Positions 38,281-47,312 of a stretch of DNA of 64,000 bases are shown piece by piece. Source of the DNA: Saprospirales bacterium (GTDB lineage Bacteria > Bacteroidota > Bacteroidia > Chitinophagales > Saprospiraceae); the NCBI GenBank assembly GCA_016703765.1, contig JADJBL010000003.1:186001-250000 (forward strand), written 5' to 3'. The notes beneath the pieces were generated by a model. That model ran no database searches. It saw only the letters and a program-made list of their open reading frames with translations, and was not told where the DNA came from. Every line of letters begins with the position of its first letter. Position 1 is the stretch's first letter. Position numbers and translations under genes: made by a program.

Positions 38281-40728
38281 ATGAAAATTTCGCTCAACTG
38301 GCTTAAAACATATATCGACCTCGACATGCCCCCCGAAAAGATCGGGGAAATTCTGACAGATATCGGACTCGAACTGGAGGGGATGGAGAAAGTGGAAAGC
38401 ATTCCCGGAGGGCTCGAAGGCCTGGTCACGGGCCTGGTCGTGGAATGCGGCCGTCACCCCAACGCCGACCGTTTGTCGGTTTGCAAGGTGGATGTGGGGA
38501 ACGGCTCCCTGCTGAACATCGTCTGCGGCGCGCCCAACGTGGCCCAGGGCCAGAAGGTGGTGGTCGCCCAGGTAGGCACTACGCTGCACCCGCTGGAAGG
38601 AGAGCCCTTTACCCTCAAGAAAGGAAATATCCGCGGGGAGGATTCCGAGGGGATGATCTGCGCGGAAGACGAAGTCGGACTCGGCCACAGCCACGCCGGG
38701 ATCATGATCCTCAAGCCCGACACCCCCGTCGGGATGCCCGCTTCGGCGTATTTCCAGGTAGAAAGAGATATCGTTTTCGAGATAGGCCTCACGCCCAACC
38801 GCTCGGATGCGACCAGCCACCTGGGCGTAGCCAGAGACCTGGCTGCGGCGCTGAAGATCAATTACGGCCACAGCGGGGCAATTCGCATCCCGGAACCACC
38901 CCATTTTCATCCTGCCAACAACGATCTTGCGGTCCGGGTGATCGTGGAGAACGAAGAGGCCTGTCCGCGATACAGTGGAGTGAGTATTCAGGGGGTAAAA
39001 GTGGGCGAGTCGCCTGAATGGCTGAAAAACAGGGTGAAGGCCATCGGCCTCCGGCCCATCAACAACGTGGTGGACATCACCAATTTCGTCCTGCACGAAT
39101 ACGGACAACCCCTTCACGCCTTCGACCTGGCCGCGATCGCTGGGCGCACCGTACGGGTGAAGACCCTTCCGGAAGGGACGAAGTTCACGACCCTGGACGA
39201 GCAGGAGCGGAGCATTTTCGCGGAAGACCTCATGATCTGCGATGGCGACTCGAAAGGGATGTGCATCGGCGGGGTTTTCGGCGGCATCCATTCCGGCGTG
39301 ACCGAAGAGACGAGGGATATTTTTCTGGAATCCGCGCATTTCAACGCGCAGTGGATCCGGCGCACCAGCATGCGGCATTTGTTGCGCACCGATGCGGCAA
39401 AGATCTTCGAAAAAGGCAGCGACCCCAATATCACAGTAGCGGCTCTGAAGCGGGCTGCCGCGATGATCTGCGAACTCGGCGGAGGCGTCATCGCTTCGGA
39501 AATCGTGGATATTTACCCTAACCCCATCCGCCCCAAACAGATAGCCCTTTCATACCAGTACATCAATAGCCTGATCGGGGACGAGATCCCCCGGGAGGAA
39601 GTTCATGCGATCTTTAGGGCGATGGAAATAGAGGTTTTAGGAGAAAAGGGAAACATGGTAACCCTCGCTATCCCGACCAACAAGGTGGATGTGACCCGTC
39701 CGGCAGACGTGGTGGAGGAGGTGTTGCGGATCTATGGGCTGAACAAGGTGGCCATCCCTGCCCAATTGCGCAGTTCGCTTTCGTATGGTGTATTTCCCGA
39801 CCCGAGGCAGGTGACCCAGACCATCGGCAACTACCTGGCCGCAAACGGGTGCAACGAGATCATGGCGGTTTCGCTGACCCAGTCGAAGTATTATAGAGAA
39901 ATATTGCCGATGCCGGAGGAAGAACTGGTTTTCATCAACAACACCTCCAACACGGAGCTCGACGTGATGCGGCCCAGCATGTTATTCAGCGGGCTGGAGG
40001 CCGTCGTGCAGAACCAGAACCGCCAGCAGCCCAACCTGCGCCTGTTTGAATTTGGGAAAACCTATCGGAAAATGGTCGACGGGTTTGAGGAGAAAAAGCA
40101 CCTGAGCATCTTCCTCAGCGGCCGCCGCTGGCCGGAAAGCTGGATCAGTCCGGGCGACAAGGAAACCGATTACTACGCCCTCCGGGCGCTGGTCGACAAT
40201 ATCATGGCCAGGCTGGGGCTTTCGGGCTATCAGGAATCCGCCTTAGGCGGACGGAACGAAGTTTTCGCTTATGGCATGCAATACCACCGCGGCCCGATCG
40301 TGCTGGCTACATTCGGCAGGCTGAGCCCCCGGATCCAACGTGGCATGGACATTCGGAACGCCGTGTACTATGCCGATCTGGACTGGGACGCCCTGGAACA
40401 GGCCCTCAAAAAGCACAAGATAGAGTTCGAAGAGCTGAACCGCTTTCCCTCCGTTCGCAGGGATTTAGCCCTGGTAGTTGATAATTCGGTTAAATTTGGT
40501 GAAATTGCATCCGTTGCGCGCAAAACGGGCAAAAAGACCCTGCGTTCGGTGAACCTGTTCGACGTGTACGAAGATCGGGAAAAGCTGGGCGCCGGGAAAA
40601 AGTCGTACGCGCTGAGCTTTATTTTTGAAGATACGACCAAGACCCTGCAGGACAAGGACGTAGACCAGTTGATGGAGCAGTTGATCAAGGCTTATGAGAG
40701 CCAGTTCAATGCCCTCATTCGCAGGTAA
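38281..40728 (+). CDS. pheT: Phenylalanyl-tRNA synthetase beta subunit
   Basis: 815 residues, the full bacterial length. KISLNWLKTYIDL starts the protein; an EMAP-like tRNA-binding domain (40-150: HPNADRLSVCKVDVG), the B3/B4 editing domain (PRYSGVSIQGVKVG, RPINNVVDITNFVLHEYGQPLHAFD), the B5 domain (IALSYQYINSLIG), the catalytic-like core (LRLFEFGKTYR) and an anticodon-binding FDX-ACB domain (FPSVRRDLALVVD) follow. It charges tRNA-Phe together with PheS, whose gene is not in the window. Confidence 0.97.
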   Translation: MKISLNWLKTYIDLDMPPEKIGEILTDIGLELEGMEKVESIPGGLEGLVTGLVVECGRHPNADRLSVCKVDVGNGSLLNIVCGAPNVAQGQKVVVAQVGTTLHPLEGEPFTLKKGNIRGEDSEGMICAEDEVGLGHSHAGIMILKPDTPVGMPASAYFQVERDIVFEIGLTPNRSDATSHLGVARDLAAALKINYGHSGAIRIPEPPHFHPANNDLAVRVIVENEEACPRYSGVSIQGVKVGESPEWLKNRVKAIGLRPINNVVDITNFVLHEYGQPLHAFDLAAIAGRTVRVKTLPEGTKFTTLDEQERSIFAEDLMICDGDSKGMCIGGVFGGIHSGVTEETRDIFLESAHFNAQWIRRTSMRHLLRTDAAKIFEKGSDPNITVAALKRAAAMICELGGGVIASEIVDIYPNPIRPKQIALSYQYINSLIGDEIPREEVHAIFRAMEIEVLGEKGNMVTLAIPTNKVDVTRPADVVEEVLRIYGLNKVAIPAQLRSSLSYGVFPDPRQVTQTIGNYLAANGCNEIMAVSLTQSKYYREILPMPEEELVFINNTSNTELDVMRPSMLFSGLEAVVQNQNRQQPNLRLFEFGKTYRKMVDGFEEKKHLSIFLSGRRWPESWISPGDKETDYYALRALVDNIMARLGLSGYQESALGGRNEVFAYGMQYHRGPIVLATFGRLSPRIQRGMDIRNAVYYADLDWDALEQALKKHKIEFEELNRFPSVRRDLALVVDNSVKFGEIASVARKTGKKTLRSVNLFDVYEDREKLGAGKKSYALSFIFEDTTKTLQDKDVDQLMEQLIKAYESQFNALIRR

Positions 40729-40764
40729 AGCCCGCGCGCAATTGAATATTTTGTTTAATTTAGC

Positions 40765-41040
40765 ATGGATTCTACGACGCGAATCGAAAATATTACGTTA
40801 AAAGTCAACCGGTTAGCAGAGCTGCTCAACCAATTGCGAGCCGAAAACGCCGCCTTGAAAACGCAGCTTGCAGACCGGGAAGAGCAAATAAATTTTTTAC
40901 AAAAAGAATTGGACACTAAACAGGCGGATTGGAAGGCCCTCGAAGAACAGAAAGCCGGCCAATCCGAGCAGCTGAAAAAGCAGATCGATTCATACATTGA
41001 AGAAATCGACCGTTGCATAGAGTGGTTGCAAAACGAATAG
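40765..41040 (+). CDS. Small coiled-coil protein upstream of zapA (ZapB-like)
   Basis: 91 residues, almost entirely one predicted coiled coil with heptads of Leu/Ile (ENITLKVNRLAELLNQLRAEN, LKTQLADREEQINFLQKEL). No signal peptide. It ends 3 bases before zapA, so the two are surely co-transcribed. Size and composition resemble ZapB-type cell division partners, but such coils share little sequence, so the role is inferred from the neighbour. Confidence 0.7.
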   Translation: MDSTTRIENITLKVNRLAELLNQLRAENAALKTQLADREEQINFLQKELDTKQADWKALEEQKAGQSEQLKKQIDSYIEEIDRCIEWLQNE

Positions 41041-41043
41041 GAT

Positions 41044-41337
41044 ATGGGCGATCAGGATTCCTTACAGATCACTGTTCTCATTGCAGGCAGACCCTATCCT
41101 CTCAAAATAAAGTCGAGCGACGAAAGCGTCATCCGACGGGTAGTCCGTGAAATCAATGATTCGATAAACAAATTTCAACTGGATTACCCCAACCGCGACA
41201 AGCAAGATGGCCTTGCCCTCACCGCGCTCAATTGCGCCGGCGACCTGGAAAAGGTTAAACTCTCTGCTTCCAATGATCCGGATCTCCCGGAAAAATTGAC
41301 GCAACTCGATCAATTGCTCGACCAACTGCTTCTCTAA
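41044..41337 (+). CDS. zapA: Cell division protein ZapA
   Basis: 97 residues. QITVLIAGRPYPLKIKSSDESVIRRVVREINDSI is the family's N-terminal globular part, followed by DKQDGLALTALNCAGDLEKV and a short coil (QLDQLLDQLLL). ZapA bundles FtsZ filaments at the division site. It sits between the ZapB-like gene and rny, which is the usual arrangement in Bacteroidota. Confidence 0.9.
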   Translation: MGDQDSLQITVLIAGRPYPLKIKSSDESVIRRVVREINDSINKFQLDYPNRDKQDGLALTALNCAGDLEKVKLSASNDPDLPEKLTQLDQLLDQLLL

Positions 41338-41344
41338 GCTCCTC

Positions 41345-41432
41345 CTGTTTTTATGTGATCCAAGCCCTGGTTGCGGATAACCGCAGCCAGAACCCGACAA
41401 GTTGCGCAGGTCGCAACTTGAACTAAAAACAG
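41345..41432 (+). ncRNA. Candidate structured RNA in the rny leader
   Basis: Positions 41345-41353 (CTGTTTTTA) and 41424-41432 (TAAAAACAG) are exact complements and close the element. Inside are two strong hairpins: 41367-41390 (10 bp with one G-T pair, loop ATAA) and 41398-41420 (9 bp, loop CAGGT). Together they form a compact three-way junction of 88 bases that fills the gap between zapA and rny and ends 6 bases before the rny ATG. It may be a regulatory leader or a small RNA. I do not recognise a known family. Confidence 0.45.
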
Positions 41433-41438
41433 ATTGCT

Positions 41439-43126
41439 ATGAGTCAAATCATTATCGGCGTTGCAATCGGACTGGTAGTCGGCGGGGCCTTGGGCTTCTT
41501 CCTGGTCCGCATGGTCCTGCAACGTTCTTCCAAGTCCAAACTGGACGAGCTGAACTCCAAAGCGGACCTGATCATCAAGGACGCAAAGCTTACCGCGAAG
41601 CGCACTGTAGATGAGGCAGAAACGAAAGCGGAAAAGCTGGTCGCCCATGCAGAAAACGAAAACGAGCGCATCAAGCAACGCAAGATCCAGGAAGCCAAAG
41701 AAAAATTCGGAAAGTACAAGCAGGAATTCGACACCCACAAGGCAGAGCAATTGATCGAGCTCAAAGAACGCGAAGTGGAGCTCCGGACCATCGAGAAGGA
41801 TTGGGCCCAGAAGGAAGAAAAATTCCAGATGCGCGTCGACCAGATCGACAAGAAAGAGAGCGATCTCGTGCAGCAGGAAGCGGAAATGAAGGACGTCCGC
41901 GAAAAACCTGGACAAGCAGCTCAAGATCATGGCCAAAAAACGCGAAGAGCTCGATAAGGCCAGCGAAGAGCATATCAAGGCCCTGGAAACCATCGCCAAA
42001 CTATCCGAAGAAGAGGCCAAGGAACAGGTGCTCAAACTCGTCAAAGCCAAAGCCGAAAACGATGCCATGGTCATCGTTCGGGATACCGTCGAGCAGGCCA
42101 AGACCACCGCAAACAAAGAAGCAAAAAGGATCGTCATACAAACCATCCAGCGGATGGCCGCAGAATTCACTATCGAGAACACCGTTTCGGTATTCCACCT
42201 CGACAGCGACGACCTCAAGGGCCAGATCATCGGCCGGGAAGGTCGCAACATCCGGGCCCTGGAAGCCGCTACTGGCGCCGAGATCGTCGTAGACGACACC
42301 CCGGAAGCCATCGTGATCTCCTCCTTCGACCCCATCCGCCGCGAAGTAGCCCGCCTGGCCCTCAAGAAGCTGGTGGCCGACGGCCGTATCCACCCCGCTC
42401 GTATCGAGGAGGTGGTGGCCAAGACCCGCAAGCAACTCGAAGAGCAGATCATCGAGATCGGCGAGCGCACGGTGATCGACCTCGACCTCCACGGCCTCGA
42501 CCCCTATCTGGTGAAGATGGTCGGCCGCATGCGCTTCCCGCTCCTCTTACGGGCAGAACCTCCTGAAGCACTCCATCGAAACCGCCAACCTCTGCGCCAT
42601 CATGGCCGCGGAATTGGGCCTCACGCCCAAGCAGGCCAAACAAGCCAAGCGCGCGGGCTTGCTGCACGACATCGGCAAAGTGGGGGAAGAAGAAACCGAG
42701 CTCAGCCACGCGATCCTCGGGATGAAAATTTGCGAGAAGCACGGCGAAAACCCGATTATCTGCAATGCTGTCGGCGCCCACCACGACGAGATCGAAATGA
42801 CCAATATTCTTTCGCCCATCATACAGGCCTGCGACGCCATTTCCGGCGCCCGCCCCGGCGCCCGCCGCGAAATTCTGGAAAGCTACCTCAAGCGCATCGG
42901 CGAACTTGAAGAACTGGCCATGTCTTACGAGGGCGTTTCCAAGGCCTACGCCATGCAGGCCGGCCGTGAACTTCGCGTGATCGTGGAAAGCGAAAAGGTG
43001 ACCGACCAATATGCGGAAGACCTTTCCTTCATGATCTCCCAAAAGATACAGGACGAAATGCAATACCCCGGCCAGGTCAAGGTGACCGTCATCCGGGAGA
43101 AGCGGGCCGTGTCATTCGCACGGTAA
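41439..43126 (+). CDS. rny: Ribonuclease Y (two frameshifts)
   Basis: About 561 residues after repair. An N-terminal membrane helix ([19 protein letters not shown]) is followed by a long charged coiled coil (to about 200), a KH domain ([18 protein letters not shown]), and an HD domain ([37 protein letters not shown]). It starts mRNA decay at the membrane. The frame breaks at 41902-41906 (five A, should be four) and at 42537-42539 (CCC, should be CC). With these, [11 protein letters not shown] and [16 protein letters not shown] are restored. Breaks in so conserved a gene point to sequencing error. Confidence 0.9.
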
Positions 43127-43148
43127 GGGTTTCCTGAAAAAACAAGAG

Positions 43149-43179
43149 GGGGCTGTGGCGTTTCCGCCGCAGCCCCTTT
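43149..43179 (+). terminator. Terminator after rny
   Basis: GGGGCTGTGGCG and CGCCGCAGCCCC pair over 12 positions (one G-T), with a four-base TTTC loop and a following TTTG. It lies between the convergent rny and the lipoprotein gene ending at 43206. The T run is short. Confidence 0.6.
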
Positions 43180-43205
43180 GTGTTATGGGATTATGAGTCT
43201 CTGTT

Positions 43206-43871
43206 CTATCCGCACTTCAGGGCGTTGAAATCTTCCGTCCTGATCTTTTTGCCGAGGCAATTCAGTTTTTCATAGTAGGTGGTCGTACCGATCTTGCCCA
43301 TGACCTCGCGGCAGAGGTTGTTTTCATTGGAGTTGTAAATACATTTTTTGTAAGCATCGTTGGCCGTTTTCTTCGATTTGGCGCCGTCTGCGTCGTTGGC
43401 TACCGTTTCGCAAGAGCTGGTTTCCTTGGCTACGTTGTTTTTGTCGGGGCAGGTGGCGTGCTTGTACAATTTCCATTTTCCTTCTTTGTCCTGGTCCTCC
43501 AGTTGTGGCTCGGAATCCTCAAGCTCGCCCATCATATAATACAGCTGTGGCGAGGGAACGAGCTGCACTGCGAAGGAATACTCCAGCGCCTGTCCGTCCT
43601 CGTGCACAAAGTGCATGCGGAATCTCCCGTCGGTGGTCGGAAATGCGCCGACGAACTGGAGCACGCTCTCCAGGTATTGCGGGTCGATCAGAAAGATCTC
43701 CTTGGTGGCGAAGAAGAAACCGACCAAATCCTGGATGCTGTCGGGGGCGGCAAAAGCATTTTGCTCCTCCTCGATAGGTTGGGGCGGGGGAATGGTTTCT
43801 TTTTGACAGGAGTGAAAAAGGGTGGATACGGAAATGAAGCTGAGCGCGAGGATGAAGATCTGCTTTTTCAT
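43206..43871 (-). CDS. Lipoprotein of unknown function with Cys-rich C-terminus
   Basis: 221 residues from the ATG at 43871. KKQIFILALSFISVSTLFHSC is a lipoprotein signal peptide and a Pro-rich linker (ETIPPPQPIEEE) follows. The middle (SVLQFVGAFPTTDGRFRMHFV) has alternating strands. The last 80 residues carry six cysteines (ATCPDKN, SSCETVA, YKKCIYN, NLCREV, LNCLGKK, LKCG), which suggests disulfides in the periplasm or on the surface. No family recognised. Confidence 0.65.
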   Translation of the reverse strand: MKKQIFILALSFISVSTLFHSCQKETIPPPQPIEEEQNAFAAPDSIQDLVGFFFATKEIFLIDPQYLESVLQFVGAFPTTDGRFRMHFVHEDGQALEYSFAVQLVPSPQLYYMMGELEDSEPQLEDQDKEGKWKLYKHATCPDKNNVAKETSSCETVANDADGAKSKKTANDAYKKCIYNSNENNLCREVMGKIGTTTYYEKLNCLGKKIRTEDFNALKCG

Positions 43872-43918
43872 GGCTTTGATTTTTTGTGATGATGATTCAG
43901 AATCCTTTGTTTCTGATA

Positions 43919-43926
43919 CAAACATA
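43919..43926 (-). promoter_or_regulatory. -7 promoter element (TATGTTTG) for the Cys-rich lipoprotein
   Basis: A perfect TAnnTTTG match on the minus strand, 47 bases upstream of the ATG at 43871. Confidence 0.5.
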
Positions 43927-43934
43927 GGGGCCAT

Positions 43935-44273
43935 GGAAAGCGGGTTCCAGTACAGATGATCGGGGCTTTCGGGGGGAGCGGGCGGGAAAGGGGAGGGTTT
44001 TTGAAGGGTTTTTGAATTAAATCAATTGATAACCAACGAATTAGGCGTTGTACGCGAAAAGGGGGAAATCGGAAATAGCGTGCTGACTCACCGGGTGACT
44101 CAGTCACCCGGTGAGTCAGCTATAGAGGAAAATAAGCGAAAACGCCTTTGTTTGCAGGTGTTTCGACAAATTTGAGCAAAATGAGTGACCGGGTGACTAG
44201 TCACCCGGTCACCCTTAAAATCTTAATAAAAATACCGGCCACCGGGTGAAGAAAAGGGGGGGTGCGCGCGGCT
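43935..44273. repeat. Spacer with GGGTGACT/AGTCACCC palindromes
   Basis: A 400-base spacer between two minus-strand genes. It holds two perfect palindromes: 44083-44121 (19-base arms around one base) and 44185-44212 (14-base arms, no centre), plus a half copy near 44235-44250 (CCGGCCACCGGGTGA). All share the core ACCGGGTGACT / AGTCACCCGGT. The outer arms differ in a matched way, CTCACC...GGTGAG in the first and GTGACC...GGTCAC in the second. The same family is at 57236-57447. Confidence 0.85.
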
Positions 44274-46013
44274 CTATTTCTTTATTTCCATCTCCCTGAT
44301 AACCTGCGAAGCCTGGTCGAAAACCCGCTGCGCCGCCTCCTGCTTGTCTTGCGCGGCATAGAGGGCCATTTCGCTGGTTTGCAACACTTCCATTACCCGG
44401 GAGATAATGGATTCATCCACCCTGGCTTCCTGCAACTGCTCGCGTACCCGGTTCTTGCTCCATTTGGATGGCGGAATGCCCAGCTTGTGACCCAGGTAGG
44501 CGGTCAACGCACGGCTGACTTCCTCGAAAAGATCTTTGAACTGACCTGCCTGCAGGCGGGCCCGCGCCGCAGAAAGATGCTGATCGACCACTTTGCGCAA
44601 GCGCCGCTCGCGAACGGTCAAGGGGTCCATCCGATCTTCGCGGGTTTGCCAGCGACGCACGAGGACGAGCCCCAGCAGGCTCAGAAAAGGCAGGGACACC
44701 GTGACCCAGAACAAGGGAGATTGTATCCAGAATCCGTCCCTTTTCTGAAAGGGCCCGCTCATAACCAGTCCGAGCAGCTTGTTTCGGCCTTCCTCGCCGG
44801 TAGAGCCATCGGCGATCGTGGGCTTCCCGGTGCCCTGGACGACCGTCAGGCGAAGGGTGTCCTGGGCTGCGTCGGCGTAGGCCTTGGCTTCGGAGTCCCA
44901 ATAACTGAATTGCAAAGGGATATTATACTTGCCCGGCGCCCTGGGGGTCAGCAGGTATTCGATGACCTTTTCGCCCGTCATGAAGCCGTTTCCGGAATCT
45001 TGCAAGGTTTCCGAAAGCACATTGGGTTTGAACATTTCAAAGCTGTCCACTCCGGTCAGCACAGGGATACTCACCTGTTTGATATCCCCGTCGCCGCGGA
45101 TAGTGAGCTTTATGGACAGGGCGTCGTCGGTGCTTAGTTCGGTGCGGTTGGCGGTAACACCGATCGAATATTTTCCGGAGACGCCGAAAAAGTTGCCGGG
45201 CGCCGGATCGGGGAATGGCTTAACCCTTACCGTTAACTTGTTGGATTCGAGCTTTATCCGCTCGATTGGCGCCAGCCCCATTCCGAAGGGATTGGACCGG
45301 CGTTCGCCCACATCCAGCAGGATCGCGAGGGGAGGGATCACCAGATCGCCGCTTCGCTGGGGGAATATCGCCAGACGCGCCAGAGTCATGGAGTTGTATT
45401 CGACCCCGTTCACAATTTCCTTGAAACTCCGGTAATAATTGAGTTGTTCGGCGAAAAAGCCGGCGTAATCCGGCTTGGTCTCCACCTCATGCCCCTGTTT
45501 GAAATACTGGGTCTGGATGTAAATCTTGTAGTCCAGGAGGATCTGTTGGCCGGGCCATGCCTCCGAAATATTGGTCTCGGCCTTGATAAAAGCTACCTTC
45601 GTTCCTTCGCCCGACCTCCTTTCTCCGTCTATCACCGACACTTGCTGCTGCTTGGTGTAGAATTTCTTTTTATCCACTTCCACCGACGCGCTTCCGATGG
45701 TCAGGAGGCCTTTGCGTTTGGGCCGGAGAATAAAGGAAATACCCAACTCGGTGCTCCGCACTCCGTTGACCAAGCTGGAGCGCGAACTTTGGTTTGGCCC
45801 GGATAGCACGGTGAAGTCCTTAAAGTCGGGAGGGGTAAATTTGTTTCCCATCGCATTCCGAAGGACGAAGGAAACCTCGACCTCCCCATCCAGGAAAACC
45901 TCCCTGGCATCGCTGACGGCCTCAAAGGAGATTTGTCCGTTGAGGAGCGGAGCGAAGGCCAGGGCCCATACGCATACCAGCCACCATCCCTGTTTCCCTA
46001 TAGTTTTCTTCAT
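44274..46013 (-). CDS. batD: BatD family protein
   Basis: 579 residues. A signal peptide (to LLNGQ) is followed by several Ig-like domains (EVEVSFVLRNAMGNKFTPPDF, FTVLSGPNQSSRSSLVNG, LSIKLTIRGDGDIKQVSIP), then a membrane helix (LFWVTVSLPFLSLLGLVLV) and a cytoplasmic helical tail. This is the last gene of the BAT operon; the family acts at the inner membrane and is linked to stress and aerotolerance in Bacteroides. The exact biochemical role is unknown. Confidence 0.9.
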   Translation of the reverse strand: MKKTIGKQGWWLVCVWALAFAPLLNGQISFEAVSDAREVFLDGEVEVSFVLRNAMGNKFTPPDFKDFTVLSGPNQSSRSSLVNGVRSTELGISFILRPKRKGLLTIGSASVEVDKKKFYTKQQQVSVIDGERRSGEGTKVAFIKAETNISEAWPGQQILLDYKIYIQTQYFKQGHEVETKPDYAGFFAEQLNYYRSFKEIVNGVEYNSMTLARLAIFPQRSGDLVIPPLAILLDVGERRSNPFGMGLAPIERIKLESNKLTVRVKPFPDPAPGNFFGVSGKYSIGVTANRTELSTDDALSIKLTIRGDGDIKQVSIPVLTGVDSFEMFKPNVLSETLQDSGNGFMTGEKVIEYLLTPRAPGKYNIPLQFSYWDSEAKAYADAAQDTLRLTVVQGTGKPTIADGSTGEEGRNKLLGLVMSGPFQKRDGFWIQSPLFWVTVSLPFLSLLGLVLVRRWQTREDRMDPLTVRERRLRKVVDQHLSAARARLQAGQFKDLFEEVSRALTAYLGHKLGIPPSKWSKNRVREQLQEARVDESIISRVMEVLQTSEMALYAAQDKQEAAQRVFDQASQVIREMEIKK

Positions 46014-46050
46014 AGTATCTGATCACATTTTGGTAATGGGCCGGTTCTTC

Positions 46051-46467
46051 TTAGGCTCGGACGCCGGCGATTTGGACGGCGGAGGCGATTCCCCGGTCGG
46101 CCAAAACCCATACTTCTTTTAATGTTGTTTCCAGCGTTTTCCCCTCCACGGCAATGCTGGCGGGCTGGATGTACCACAGGCCCGGTTCGCTGGGCTGCAG
46201 CACGTAGGTGTAAGAGACCTGGCGGGTTACTTCTCCGTTGACCATGGAAAACTGGCTGGAGGTATTGGGCCCTCCAAGCAATCTAAACCCTTCGAAAACA
46301 GGAGCTTCGAAATTCTTTCCCTGTGCGTTCTTCAGGGTAAAGGTCACCTCCAGGCGGTTGTTCAGCCCAATGGTATCCGCACTCAGGGTCACCGTAAATT
46401 CCGATTGCTGGGCCATGGCCCACTGGCAAGCCAGAAAGAAAAGGCATCCGAAAATGAGTTTTTTCAT
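46051..46467 (-). CDS. Truncated BatD-like protein (N-terminal domain only)
   Basis: 138 residues from the ATG at 46467 (signal peptide to AMAQQ). It repeats the first Ig-like domain of BatD next door: RLEVTFTLKNAQGKNFEAPVFEGFRLLGGPN against VEVSFVLRNAMGNKFTPPDFKDFTVLSGPN, and QFSMVNGEVTRQVSYTYVLQP against RSSLVNGVRSTELGISFILRP. It lacks the later domains and the membrane helix, so it would be a free periplasmic protein. It lies between batC and batD, 17 bases from batC and 37 from batD. A tandem duplication of the start of batD is the simplest origin. Confidence 0.75.
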   Translation of the reverse strand: MKKLIFGCLFFLACQWAMAQQSEFTVTLSADTIGLNNRLEVTFTLKNAQGKNFEAPVFEGFRLLGGPNTSSQFSMVNGEVTRQVSYTYVLQPSEPGLWYIQPASIAVEGKTLETTLKEVWVLADRGIASAVQIAGVRA

Positions 46468-46484
46468 ATGGTCTGAAAATTTGA

Positions 46485-47204
46485 TTACCAATCGCGATCC
46501 GGCCGGAGGTGATTCCCTTCCGACTTGCGCATCTTTTCCTGCACTTTTTCCTCTTCGCGGTTCATGATGTCCAGGAGGCGTTCCGCTTCCTCGTCGCTCA
46601 ACTGGCCGGGTTTACTATTGGGGTTCTGGGGTTGTTCCTGCTGGTTGGAGTTTTGCTGCTGCTCCTGCTGGTCGGGAGGAGGCGAGCCCTCCTGCTTTTT
46701 CTGTTCGGAGGAGTTTTGCTCCTGGTCTTTTTTTTGTTGTTCTTCCTGTTCTTGTTGCTCCTTTTGCTCCTGCTTCTGCTGTTGCATCTGGCGCAATGCC
46801 TGCGACAGGTTGTACTGCGTTTCCTTGTCGGCCGGTTTGAGGCGCAATGAATTTTTATAAGCTTCTATCGCCTCCTGGTATTGTTGTTTGGAAAAATAGG
46901 CATTCCCCAGGTTGTAAAAGGCGTTGGCTTTGACGCCCGGATCCTTGCTCTGATCGGCCGCCTGCTGAAACTGCTCCAATGCCTCGTCAAACCGCTGTTG
47001 CTGGTAAATGGCGCTGCCCAGGTTGTACTGTCCATGGAAGCTGGGTTTTTTCTCCAGGGCCTTGCGGTATTGCTCTTCGGCTTTTTTATAATCCTGCCCC
47101 ACGTAGGCCTCGTTGCCCGACCGGAGCAGGCTGTGCGCGCTTTGGGCCCGGGCGGCGGAGAGCGCGAGGGTGAAAATGGAGGCCAGGAGGCAAAATTTCA
47201 GCAT
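46485..47204 (-). CDS. batC: BatC-type TPR protein
   Basis: 239 residues. A signal peptide (to AARAQ), then three to four tetratricopeptide repeats (LLRSGNEAYVGQDYKKAEEQ, GQYNLGSAIYQQQRFDEALE, AFYNLGNAYFSKQQYQEAIEAY) and a long low-complexity Gln/Glu/Lys tail from about 140 on (QQQKQEQKEQQEQEEQQKKD). The TPRs should bind partners in the BAT complex. The tail is a common feature of BatC and of its batB neighbour in other species. A repeat array separates it from batB. Confidence 0.88.
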   Translation of the reverse strand: MLKFCLLASIFTLALSAARAQSAHSLLRSGNEAYVGQDYKKAEEQYRKALEKKPSFHGQYNLGSAIYQQQRFDEALEQFQQAADQSKDPGVKANAFYNLGNAYFSKQQYQEAIEAYKNSLRLKPADKETQYNLSQALRQMQQQKQEQKEQQEQEEQQKKDQEQNSSEQKKQEGSPPPDQQEQQQNSNQQEQPQNPNSKPGQLSDEEAERLLDIMNREEEKVQEKMRKSEGNHLRPDRDW

Positions 47205-47221
47205 GGAACTTGTGTTTTTAT

Positions 47222-47301
47222 GTTTAGGAAGTTTAGAGAGTTTAGGAAGTTTAGTTTAGGTGCAAAATCTAAACCTTCTAAACTCTCTAAACGTCCTAAA
47301 C
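47222..47301. repeat. Inverted tandem-repeat array inside the BAT operon, 9-bp unit GTTTAGnnn
   Basis: Left arm: GTTTAGGAA, GTTTAGAGA, GTTTAGGAA, GTTTAG and TTTAG. Loop: about 8 bases. Right arm: CTAAAC repeated four times with spacers CTT, TCT, GTC. The middle spacers pair exactly (AGA with TCT). The array sits between the batB stop (47313) and the batC start (47204), while the other BAT genes are only 0-37 bases apart. Confidence 0.88.
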
Positions 47302-47312
47302 CATCATACGTT

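Noticed and set aside
41345..41432. Standard 6S RNA
   Set aside because: Too short (88 bases) and without the long central bubble. The position after zapA is the only point in favour.
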